Origin: Pseudonocardia sediminis | GTDB lineage: Bacteria; Actinomycetota; Actinomycetes; Mycobacteriales; Pseudonocardiaceae | Assembly: GCF_004217185.1 (NCBI RefSeq) | Contig: NZ_SHKL01000001.1 | Span: 1,053,001 to 1,117,000, forward strand | Direction: 5' to 3' | DNA length: 64,000 bases | In this document: piece by piece, positions 34,740 to 41,895 of the stretch | Numbering within the stretch: position 1 is the first letter of the stretch | How the letters are laid out: the number at the start of each line of letters is the position of its first letter | Notes under the pieces: model-generated | Database searches by the model: none | What the model saw: the letters and a program-made list of their open reading frames with translations, nothing else | What the model was told of the DNA's origin: nothing | Translations under genes and position numbers: made by a program

Positions 34740-35597
34740 ATGGACCTGACTCGACCGTTCGTCGGATCGGAAGCGGTGGCCGCCGGGGCGGTCACCCGGG
34801 CGCGACTCCGCGGGAAGGCGTTCCGCGCGCTGTTCCACGGCATCTACGTCCGCGCGCACGTGCCGGTGACGCTGGCGCTCCGGTCGGAGGCCGCCTACCT
34901 GCTGGTCGACGGAGTCGGTGCGCTCGCCGGCTACTCCGCCGCGGAGATGCTCGGCGCGTCCTGTGCTCCGATCGGCGCACCGGTGGAGGTGATCGTCCCG
35001 GGTGGCAACCGACGGTCGCAGGCCGGTCTGGTGGTCCATCGCGGTGCTCTGGCCGAGGACGAGACCGTGTACCGGGCGGGCATGCTCGTCACCTCCCCGG
35101 CGCGGGCCGCCTACGACCTCGCGCGCCGGTCGCCGAGGATCGAGGCGGTGGCCGCGATCGACGCGCTCAGTTTCCACGGCGACATCGACCCGATGCGTGT
35201 ACTGGAGATCGCGGCCCGCTACCCGGGCGCTCGCGGAATCCGCGGCCTCGCCGACCTGGTGGCGCTGGCCGACCGCCGGGCGCAGTCGCCTATGGAGACC
35301 CGTCTCCGTCTGGCGCTGCACGACGGCGGCCTGCCGGCCCCGACACTTCAGCATCCGGTCGGGCCGTACTTCCTCGATCTCTGCTATCCCGACCTCCTCC
35401 TCGCGATCGAGTACAACGGCGGTCACCACCGCGAGGCGGACCAGGCCCTCTACGATCTCGACCGCGAGGCGTACGTCGTCCGGCACGGCTGGCACGTCGT
35501 CCGTCTCCCGGCGCGCGACGTTCTCGGCCGCCCCGACGTCGTCGCCGACCGGGTCCGCTACGAACGGGCCGTCCGGGCTCGATCGAGCGTCACGTAA
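34740..35597 (+). CDS. DUF559-domain protein with AbiEi-like N-terminus
   Basis: A 285-residue protein. The N-terminal half (about residues 1-150) resembles AbiEi-type antitoxin/regulatory proteins (FHGIYVRAHVPVTLALRSEAAYLLV, SAAEMLGASCAP, VHRGALAEDETV, TSPARAAYDLARRSP). The C-terminal half is a DUF559, Vsr-like PD-(D/E)XK nuclease fold: SPMETRLRLALHDGGLPAP, FLDLCYPDLLLAIEYNGGHHR, and HGWHVVRLPARDVL. Glu of METR, Asp of LDLCYPD and Glu of IEYNG are likely metal ligands. Hairpin repeats lie on both sides; one provides the last three codons and stop. Confidence 0.8.
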   Translation: MDLTRPFVGSEAVAAGAVTRARLRGKAFRALFHGIYVRAHVPVTLALRSEAAYLLVDGVGALAGYSAAEMLGASCAPIGAPVEVIVPGGNRRSQAGLVVHRGALAEDETVYRAGMLVTSPARAAYDLARRSPRIEAVAAIDALSFHGDIDPMRVLEIAARYPGARGIRGLADLVALADRRAQSPMETRLRLALHDGGLPAPTLQHPVGPYFLDLCYPDLLLAIEYNGGHHREADQALYDLDREAYVVRHGWHVVRLPARDVLGRPDVVADRVRYERAVRARSSVT

Positions 35598-35628
35598 TGG
35601 CGGACCAACAGCCTTTTCGTGACGCTCG
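35584..35628. repeat. HR hairpin copy overlapping the DUF559 stop codon
   Basis: A 45-base copy with perfect 11-bp arms CGAGCGTCACG/CGTGACGCTCG. The DUF559 reading frame enters it and ends at its internal TAA (35595-35597). Confidence 0.88.
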
Positions 35629-35655
35629 ACGAACCGCCGCGGCCCGCCAGCTGGC

Positions 35656-35701
35656 TGAGCATCACGAAGTGGCGATCCGCGCCGCCATGTCGTGACACTC
35701 G
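35656..35701. repeat. HR hairpin copy
   Basis: A 46-base diverged copy (arms GCATCACG/CGTGACAC) between the DUF559 and GNAT genes. Confidence 0.75.
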
Positions 35702-35723
35702 GCGACGCGACGGGGTGGGGGCG

Positions 35724-36137
35724 TCAGCGGTGCAGGCGGAGGAGGCCGGCGGAGGTGGGGGACAGGCCGCAGACGTCGCCGAAGAACGGGGCGAGGTCGT
35801 CGGCGAAGTCGGCGTGCAGCCAGCTGCAGCCGGAGTCGGTGGCCTGCCGGACCGCCTCGGTGACGAGCGCGCGGCCGATGCCCCGGCGCTGACGCGAGGG
35901 GTGCACGACGACGTCGAGCAGGAACGCGTGCCCGCCGCCGTCCCAGGCGAGGTTGGCGAAGCCGGTCAGAGTGTTGCCGTCGAACGCGCCGACCCAGGAC
36001 AGGCTGTGCCGTTTCAGCTGCGCCGACCACGGGCGCAGGCGCGGCGTCTCCCCGAACGCGCGGGCGTGCAACGTCGACAGGGCGACGTCGTCGATCGTGC
36101 TGCGCACCCGCAGGTCGAGAGCGGAGGGGTCGGTCAC
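35724..36137 (-). CDS. GNAT-family N-acetyltransferase
   Basis: A 137-residue GCN5-related acetyltransferase. The acetyl-CoA pyrophosphate loop is RQRRGIGRALVTEAVRQA (Q/RxxGxG/A), preceded by the beta-4 strand AFLLDVVVHPS; WVGAFDGNTLTGFANLAWDG forms the beta-2/3 hairpin. The acceptor is unknown. The GTG is ten bases after the stop of the TetR gene on the same strand, so it may be cotranscribed with the PaaG-like gene and regulator upstream. Confidence 0.85.
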   Translation of the reverse strand: MTDPSALDLRVRSTIDDVALSTLHARAFGETPRLRPWSAQLKRHSLSWVGAFDGNTLTGFANLAWDGGGHAFLLDVVVHPSRQRRGIGRALVTEAVRQATDSGCSWLHADFADDLAPFFGDVCGLSPTSAGLLRLHR

Positions 36138-36147
36138 GGTGTGGCGC

Positions 36148-36759
36148 TCATCGGGCCGGGATGATCCCGACGAACGCGGCCGCGGCGACGTCGTCCGGCA
36201 GCGTGTCGGTGCCGGGACGGCCCGGGCGGTACCACTCGACGATCGAGTTGATCAGCCCGCCGAGCAGTTTCGCGGCCAGGGCCGGGTCCACGCCGGCGCG
36301 CACCTCGCCGGCGTCGACGGCGGCTTTCACCAGCGCCGTGACCTCGGCGTCGAACGCACGACGGCGTTCCAGCGCCCAGCGTTCGGTCTCGGTGTTGCCG
36401 CGCACCCGCAGGAGCAGGGTGACGTAGGGCAGCTCGGCCGTCAGCACCGCGACCTGCGCCCGGACGATCGCGCGCAGTCGCTCGGTCGGGGTACCGGTTC
36501 GTGCGGCGGGGGCGTCGAGGGCGCTGAACAACCCGTCGACCGCTCGCTCCAGGGCGGCGCGGAGCAGCGCCTCCTTGCCGGTGAAGTGGTGGTAGAACGA
36601 CGACTTCGTGATCCCGGCCGCGCGCGAGAGGTCCTCCATGGACGTCGCGTCGTAGCCGCGGGTGTTGAACTCGCCGACCGCGACCTCCAGCAGCGACTCG
36701 GCCCCGCCGCTGGGCCGCCTCGACCGGCGAGCCGGATCCGCGGCCGGGGAGGCGCTCAC
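36148..36759 (-). CDS. TetR-family regulator, probable PaaR-type repressor
   Basis: A 203-residue TetR regulator. The N-terminal HTH is AVGEFNTRGYDATSMEDLSRAAGITKSSFYHHFTGKEALLRAAL, followed by an all-helical ligand domain. It lies 31 bases downstream of the PaaG-like crotonase and between the two paa transcripts. Three related palindromes precede paaA, the crotonase and paaZ. Known PaaR proteins of this group are TetR repressors released by phenylacetyl-CoA, and this is the natural candidate. GTG 36759 is chosen to open the basic N-terminal arm. Confidence 0.85.
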   Translation of the reverse strand: MSASPAADPARRSRRPSGGAESLLEVAVGEFNTRGYDATSMEDLSRAAGITKSSFYHHFTGKEALLRAALERAVDGLFSALDAPAARTGTPTERLRAIVRAQVAVLTAELPYVTLLLRVRGNTETERWALERRRAFDAEVTALVKAAVDAGEVRAGVDPALAAKLLGGLINSIVEWYRPGRPGTDTLPDDVAAAAFVGIIPAR

Positions 36760-36790
36760 CGGTCGTACCCGGTGGCGGCGGTCGAGATCC

Positions 36791-37597
36791 TCATCGTCCC
36801 TCGAACGTCGGCTTCTTCTTCGCCAGGAAGTCGGCGACGGCCTGCTGGTGGTCACGCGTCAGCGCCAGACGGGTCTGGGCGGCGCCCTCGTGCTCGAGCA
36901 CCGCCGGCAGATCGTTGATCGCTCCGAAGTGGACGGCGGCCTTGACCTCGGCGTACGCGGCGGTCGGGCCGGAGGCCAGCTTCCGGGCCAGCTCCAGCGC
37001 CGCGGACAGCACCTCCTCGGCCGGGACGACGTCGCGGACCAGGCCCCAGTTCTTCGCGTCCTCGGCGGAGAACTGCTCGCCGAGCAGGAGCAGCTCGGTC
37101 GCCCGGGCCACGCCGACGGCGTGCGCGAGGCTGGCCGACAGCCCGGAGTCGGCGGTCAGGCCGATCCCGGTGAACGCGGTGGCGAACTTCAGCCCGGCGG
37201 CGGCGATCCGCAGGTCGGCGGCCAGCGCGAACCCGAGCCCGGCGCCGACGCACGGGCCGTTGATCGCCGCGATCACCGGCTTGGGTGCCTCGGTGAGCGC
37301 GGTGACGATCGGGTTGTAGTGCTCGGCGACGGTGTCGAACGCCGTCACCGGGTCCTTCTCCAGGTTCGCGGCGTGCTCGCCGAGGTCCTGGCCGACGCAG
37401 AACGCCTTGCCCGCGCCGGTCAGCACGATCGCGCGGACGGAGTCGTCGCCCGCGGCGTCGGTGATCGCCGGGAGCAGGGCCTCCTTCAGCTCGACGGTCA
37501 TCGCGTTGTACCGGGCGGGCCGGTTCAGCGTCAGGACGGCGACGGCGGGGTCGGTCGAGTCACGGTTCACCAGGACGGCGGGGTCGATGTCGGCCAT
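36791..37597 (-). CDS. Crotonase, probable PaaG-type 1,2-epoxyphenylacetyl-CoA isomerase
   Basis: A 268-residue enoyl-CoA hydratase/isomerase-superfamily protein. Oxyanion loops are GKAFCVGQDLGEH and NGPCVGAGLGFALAADLR. The second catalytic region reads GIGLTADSGLSASLA, with Asp where hydratases have Glu, as in PaaG isomerases that expand the epoxide ring to oxepin-CoA. The ATG lies 20 bases after a TetR-type operator shared with paaA and paaZ, and the probable regulator gene follows. Hydratase activity (PaaF-like) cannot be excluded. Confidence 0.82.
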   Translation of the reverse strand: MADIDPAVLVNRDSTDPAVAVLTLNRPARYNAMTVELKEALLPAITDAAGDDSVRAIVLTGAGKAFCVGQDLGEHAANLEKDPVTAFDTVAEHYNPIVTALTEAPKPVIAAINGPCVGAGLGFALAADLRIAAAGLKFATAFTGIGLTADSGLSASLAHAVGVARATELLLLGEQFSAEDAKNWGLVRDVVPAEEVLSAALELARKLASGPTAAYAEVKAAVHFGAINDLPAVLEHEGAAQTRLALTRDHQQAVADFLAKKKPTFEGR

Positions 37598-37616
37598 GGA
37601 GGCACTGTAGCGGGTC

Positions 37617-37634
37617 CGACCGAACGATCGGTCG
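37617..37634. promoter_or_regulatory. TetR-type operator upstream of the PaaG-like gene
   Basis: CGACCGAACGATCGGTCG, perfect 7-bp arms around ACGA, 20 bases before the ATG. Second of the three related sites. Confidence 0.72.
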
Positions 37635-37655
37635 ATCCAGGCCGACCGGTCCCGC

Positions 37656-37708
37656 GGCACTCGTGAACCACGACGAGCGCCGCACGCACGTCACGACCCA
37701 TGAGTGCC
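37656..37708. repeat. Imperfect inverted repeat in the paa divergent region
   Basis: Arms GGCACTCGTG and CATGAGTGCC (one mismatch) enclose about 33 bases. It lies in the 291-base region between the PaaG-like gene and paaZ. It is distinct from the HR family. Confidence 0.55.
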
Positions 37709-37762
37709 ACGACGTTCCGGCCGGCGAGGTGGTCGTGCGTGGAAGGCGAGGTGGGCGTGCGT

Positions 37763-37790
37763 GGAAATCGTCGTTCTGGCGACGATTTCC
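37763..37790. repeat. 11-bp perfect hairpin in the paaZ upstream region
   Basis: GGAAATCGTCG/CGACGATTTCC with a TTCTGG loop, preceded by two copies of GTGCGTGGAA. It may be a terminator or a dispersed palindrome; it is unusually AT-rich for the region. Confidence 0.6.
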
Positions 37791-37849
37791 GCTCACAGCC
37801 GGGTTCCCGCCGGTCTGGTCGAGCGGGTGGGTCCGGTGCTAGTTTCCAC

Positions 37850-37865
37850 CCGAACGAACGGTCGG
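37850..37865. promoter_or_regulatory. TetR-type operator upstream of paaZK
   Basis: CCGAACGAACGGTCGG, arms CCGA/TCGG, 24 bases before the paaZ ATG. Third of the related sites. Confidence 0.65.
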
Positions 37866-37888
37866 TCGAAGACCTGGAGGCGTCACCG

Positions 37889-39934
37889 ATGACCCAGACC
37901 CGGGGAGCACTGCTCCGCAGCTACGTCAGCGGGAACTGGCACACCCCGCCCGGGGAGGGCAGGCCGCTGCACGACGCGGTGACCGGCGACGAGGTCGCCC
38001 GGATCTCGTCGGAGGGCATCGACTTCGGTGCCGCGCTCACCTACGGCCGGACCGTCGGCGGACCCGCTCTGCGCGAGCTGACGTTCCACCAGCGCGCCGC
38101 CCTGCTCAAGGCACTCGGTGGGCACCTGCGCGAGCACCGCGACGAGCTCTACGCCGTCTCGGCGCAGACCGGCGCGATCCTCGGCGACTCCAAGTTCGAC
38201 GTCGACGGCGGCATCGGCGTCCTGCTCGCCTACGCATCCCTCGCGAAGCGGGAGCTGCCGAACGACACGGTGTACGTCGACGGTGCCGTGACGCCGCTCG
38301 GCAGGGCCGGCACGTTCCTCGGCCAGCACGTCTGCTCTCCGCTGCACGGTGTCGCGGTCCAGGTCAACGCGTTCAACTTCCCGGTCTGGGGCCCGCTGGA
38401 GAAGCTCGCCCCCGCGTTCCTCGCCGGCGTGCCGAGTCTGATCAAGCCGGCCAGCCCGACCGCGTTCCTCACCGCGAGGCTCGTCGAGCTGATCGTCGGC
38501 TCCGGGCTGCTGCCGGAGGGCTCGCTTCAGTTCGTCGCGGGCGGCCTCGGCGACACGTTCGACCACCTCACCGGCCAGGACCTCGTGTCGTTCACCGGTT
38601 CCGCGGCGACGGCGCAGACCCTGCGCGCGCACCCGGCGATCGTCCGGAACGCGGTGCGGTTCTCCGCCGAGGCGGACTCCCTCAACTTCTCCGCACTCGG
38701 CCCCGACGCCACGCCGGGGACCGAGGAGTTCGACCTGTTCGTCAAGGGCCTGACCACCGAGATGACGGTCAAGGCGGGCCAGAAGTGCACCGCGATCCGG
38801 CGCGCGTTCGTGCCCGAGCAGCACGTCGACGCCGTCGTCGAGGCGGCGTCCGCGAGGCTGGCGAAGGTCACCGTCGGGGATCCCGCAACGGCCGGGATGG
38901 GTGCGCTCGCCAGCCTGGAGCAGCGTGAGGAGGTGCGGCGCAGCGTCAAGGCGCTCACCGACGCCGGTCGGATCGTCTTCGGTGACCCGGACTCGGTCGA
39001 GGTGACCGGTGCCGACGCCGACCGCGGCGCGTTCGTCTCGCCGTTGCTGCTGGTCGGGGACCCGGAGCGGGCCGAGCCGCACGAGGTCGAGGCGTTCGGC
39101 CCCGTCTCCACGATCCTTCCCTACACGAGCACCGCCCAGCTGATCGACTACGCGGCGCGTGGGCAGGGCAGCCTCGCCGGGTCGGTCGTCACCGGCGACA
39201 CCGCGTTCGCCCGTGAGGTCGTGCTCGGCGTCGCGCCGTGGCACGGCCGGATCCTGGTGCTCAACGCCAAGGACGCGAAGGAGTCCACCGGGCACGGCTC
39301 GCCGATGCCGCAGCTCGTCCACGGTGGACCCGGTCGTGCCGGGGGCGGCGAGGAGATGGGCGGCATCCGCGGGGTGCTGCACCACATGCAGCGCACCGCG
39401 ATCCAGGGCGACCCGGACACCCTGTCGGCGATCACCGGGCGGTGGGTCACCGGCAGCGAGCGCCACGAGACCGACGTGCACCCGTTCCGCAAGCACCTCG
39501 AGGAGCTCCGGCCGGGCGACACGCTCGTCGCCGGGCCGCGCGTGGTGACCCAGGAGGACGTGGAGCACTTCGCCGAGTTCACCGGCGACACGTTCTACGC
39601 GCACATGGACGCCGAGGCCGCGGCGGCGAACCCGCTGTTCGGCGAACGCGTCGCGCACGGCTACCTGATCGTCTCGTTCGCGGCCGGGCTGTTCGTCGAC
39701 CCGGCGCCGGGCCCGGTGCTGGCCAACTTCGGCGTCGACGACCTGCGGTTCCTGACGCCGGTCAAGTTCGGCGACGAGCTGACCGTGACGCTGACCTGCA
39801 AGCAGCTCACGCCGCGCGAGTCGGCCGGGTACGGCGAGGTCCGATGGGACGCCGACGTGACCCGCCAGGACGGCGAGTCCGTCGCCCGCTACGACGTCCT
39901 CACGCTGGTGGCGAAGAAGGAGAGTGCGCAGTGA
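37889..39934 (+). CDS. paaZ: Bifunctional oxepin-CoA hydrolase/semialdehyde dehydrogenase PaaZ
   Basis: A 681-residue fusion enzyme that opens oxepin-CoA and oxidises the resulting semialdehyde, reached after epoxidation and ring expansion. The N-terminal aldehyde dehydrogenase domain (about 1-520) has the general base E261 and nucleophile C300 in KAGQKCTAIRR, matching E. coli PaaZ E256/C295. The C-terminal MaoC-like hydratase (about 545-681) has FTGDTFYAHMD and ERVAHGYL, with catalytic Asp and His. GGAGG precedes the ATG. paaK overlaps its stop by GTGA. Confidence 0.95.
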   Translation: MTQTRGALLRSYVSGNWHTPPGEGRPLHDAVTGDEVARISSEGIDFGAALTYGRTVGGPALRELTFHQRAALLKALGGHLREHRDELYAVSAQTGAILGDSKFDVDGGIGVLLAYASLAKRELPNDTVYVDGAVTPLGRAGTFLGQHVCSPLHGVAVQVNAFNFPVWGPLEKLAPAFLAGVPSLIKPASPTAFLTARLVELIVGSGLLPEGSLQFVAGGLGDTFDHLTGQDLVSFTGSAATAQTLRAHPAIVRNAVRFSAEADSLNFSALGPDATPGTEEFDLFVKGLTTEMTVKAGQKCTAIRRAFVPEQHVDAVVEAASARLAKVTVGDPATAGMGALASLEQREEVRRSVKALTDAGRIVFGDPDSVEVTGADADRGAFVSPLLLVGDPERAEPHEVEAFGPVSTILPYTSTAQLIDYAARGQGSLAGSVVTGDTAFAREVVLGVAPWHGRILVLNAKDAKESTGHGSPMPQLVHGGPGRAGGGEEMGGIRGVLHHMQRTAIQGDPDTLSAITGRWVTGSERHETDVHPFRKHLEELRPGDTLVAGPRVVTQEDVEHFAEFTGDTFYAHMDAEAAAANPLFGERVAHGYLIVSFAAGLFVDPAPGPVLANFGVDDLRFLTPVKFGDELTVTLTCKQLTPRESAGYGEVRWDADVTRQDGESVARYDVLTLVAKKESAQ

Positions 39935-41271
39935 CGACCATGCAGCGCCGGCTGGGGGATGCTCCCGCGCCGGAGACCCTCGACCCCGAGGAGCGCATGT
40001 CGGTCGACGAGCTGCGCGCCCTGCAGCTGACTCGTCTGCAGTGGACGCTGCGGCACGCCTACGCGAACGTCCCGCACTACACGCGGGCCTTCGACGCCCA
40101 CGGCGTGCACCCGGACGACTGCCGCGAGCTGTCCGACATCGCGAAGTTCCCGACGACCAGCAAGGCCGACCTGCGCGAGAACTACCCGTTCGGCATGTTG
40201 GCGGTGCCGCAGGACCAGGTCCGCCGCATCCACGCGAGCTCCGGCACCACCGGGCGTCCCACCGTCGTCGGCTACACCGAGGGCGACATCGACCGCTGGG
40301 CCGGGCTGATCGCCCGCTCGATCCGCGCGGCCGGCGGGCGGCCCGGGCACAAGGTGCACAACGCCTACGGCTACGGCCTGTTCACCGGGGGCCTCGGCGC
40401 GCACTACGGCATCGAGAAGCTCGGCGCGACGGCGATCCCGGTCTCCGGGGGCATGACGCCCCGGCAGATCCAGCTGATCACCGACTTCGCGCCCCAGGTG
40501 ATCATGCTGACCCCGAGCTACATGCTCACGCTGCTCGACGAGTTCGCGCGCCAGGGCATCGACCCGACGTCGACGTCGCTACAGGTCGGGATCTTCGGCG
40601 CGGAGCCGTGGACCGAGCAGATGCGCTCCGAGATCGAGGAGCGGATGGACATGCACGCGGTGGACATCTACGGCCTGTCCGAGGTGATGGGCCCGGGTGT
40701 CTCGCAGGAGTGCGTGGAGACCAAGGACGGGTTGCACATCTGGGAGGACCACTTCCTGCCCGAGGTCGTCGACCCGCTCTCTGTTGGATCTTCTGGGCAG
40801 ACGCCGCTGGCCGACGGCGAGGAGGGCGAGCTGCTGTTCACCAGCCTCACCAAGGAGGCGCTGCCGATCATCCGGTACCGCACCCGCGACCTGACGACGC
40901 TGCTCCCGGGCACCGCGCGGCCGTCGATGCGGCGGATGGCCAAGATCACCGGCCGGTCCGACGACATGATCATCCTGCGTGGCGTGAACCTGTTCCCGAC
41001 CCAGATCGAGGAGATCGTGCTGCGCACCCCCGGGTTCGCGCCGCACTTCCAGCTCGAGCTGACCACCCAGGGCCGGATGGACGCGCTCGCGGTCCGGGTC
41101 GAGGCACGCTCCGACACACCGGCCGACCGTCGCGTGGCGGCCGCCGAGGAGCTGGTGCGGGCGGTCAAGGAGAGCATCGGGGTCAGCGTCGCCTGCGAGG
41201 TCGTCGACCCCGACTCCCTCGAACGTTCGGTGGGCAAGCTGCAGCGGCTGCTCGACCACCGGGAGAAGTAG
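39931..41271 (+). CDS. paaK: Phenylacetate-CoA ligase PaaK
   Basis: A 446-residue AMP-forming ligase that activates phenylacetate to phenylacetyl-CoA, the entry step of the pathway. The P-loop-like motif is HASSGTTGRPTVVGYT, the acyl-adenylate region YGLSEVMGPGV, and the hinge and C-domain RYRTRDLTTLLPG...MAKITGRSDDMIILRGVNLFPTQIEE. The catalytic Lys is near the C-terminus in SVGKLQR. The loop at codons 40777-40800 is longer than usual and has odd codon use. It is translationally coupled to paaZ. Confidence 0.95.
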   Translation: MTTMQRRLGDAPAPETLDPEERMSVDELRALQLTRLQWTLRHAYANVPHYTRAFDAHGVHPDDCRELSDIAKFPTTSKADLRENYPFGMLAVPQDQVRRIHASSGTTGRPTVVGYTEGDIDRWAGLIARSIRAAGGRPGHKVHNAYGYGLFTGGLGAHYGIEKLGATAIPVSGGMTPRQIQLITDFAPQVIMLTPSYMLTLLDEFARQGIDPTSTSLQVGIFGAEPWTEQMRSEIEERMDMHAVDIYGLSEVMGPGVSQECVETKDGLHIWEDHFLPEVVDPLSVGSSGQTPLADGEEGELLFTSLTKEALPIIRYRTRDLTTLLPGTARPSMRRMAKITGRSDDMIILRGVNLFPTQIEEIVLRTPGFAPHFQLELTTQGRMDALAVRVEARSDTPADRRVAAAEELVRAVKESIGVSVACEVVDPDSLERSVGKLQRLLDHREK

Positions 41272-41274
41272 GGG

Positions 41275-41895
41275 CTACCGGGCGGGCGGGTGCAGCAGCC
41301 CGGCCGAGAGCAGGTCGAGCACCTCACCGACCAGATCGGCGAGGTCGGGCCCCGTCGCGTCCGGTGACGCCGAGCCCGGCCAGCGCTGCACCGCGACCCG
41401 GAGCCCGGCCATGGCCGACGCCGCGACCAGCGAGGGGTAGACGTCGCGATCGGGGTCGGCCCCGATCCGCTCGGCGACGGCCTCGGCCAGCGCCCGCTCG
41501 CGCACGACGAACGCGCCGATCCGGTGCGCCAGCAGCGACGGGCTCTGGCTGAGCCCGCGCTGCGCGGTGATCCGGTCGCGCTGGTCGGGATCGTCGACCA
41601 TCTCCAGCAGGGCGTGGCGCAGCGCGGTGAACAGCGGCTCGCCGGCGGGGCGGTCGCGGAAGGCCTCGACCATCCGGCCGGCGGCGTCGACGTCCCCGGC
41701 CACGATCGCCTCCTCCTTGGCGGAGAAGTAGTTGAAGAACGTCCGGACCGAGACGTCGGCGGCGTCGGCGATCTGCTCGACGGTCACGGTGTCGGTCCCG
41801 TGCTCCACGCTCAGCCGCAGCGCGGCCTCGGCCAGCGCGACGCGCGTCGCCTGCTTCTTGCGCTCGCGCAGACCGAGGACCGCCTGCTCAGACAC
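41275..41895 (-). CDS. TetR-family regulator
   Basis: A 206-residue TetR regulator with HTH RKKQATRVALAEAALRLSVEHGTDTVTVEQIADAADVSVRTFFNYFSAKEEAIV and a helical ligand domain. GTG 41895 is chosen because GGAGG lies eight bases upstream; GTG 41910 is an alternative. It overlaps the MFS stop by eight bases, so it is cotranscribed with the exporter and probably represses it in response to the exported compound. It is convergent with paaK. Confidence 0.86.
   Translation of the reverse strand: MSEQAVLGLRERKKQATRVALAEAALRLSVEHGTDTVTVEQIADAADVSVRTFFNYFSAKEEAIVAGDVDAAGRMVEAFRDRPAGEPLFTALRHALLEMVDDPDQRDRITAQRGLSQSPSLLAHRIGAFVVRERALAEAVAERIGADPDRDVYPSLVAASAMAGLRVAVQRWPGSASPDATGPDLADLVGEVLDLLSAGLLHPPAR

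Noticed and set aside
40777-40800. A frameshift or pseudogene in paaK
   Set aside because: The reading frame stays open through the odd segment and the C-terminal motifs are intact, so it is reported only as an in-frame anomaly.
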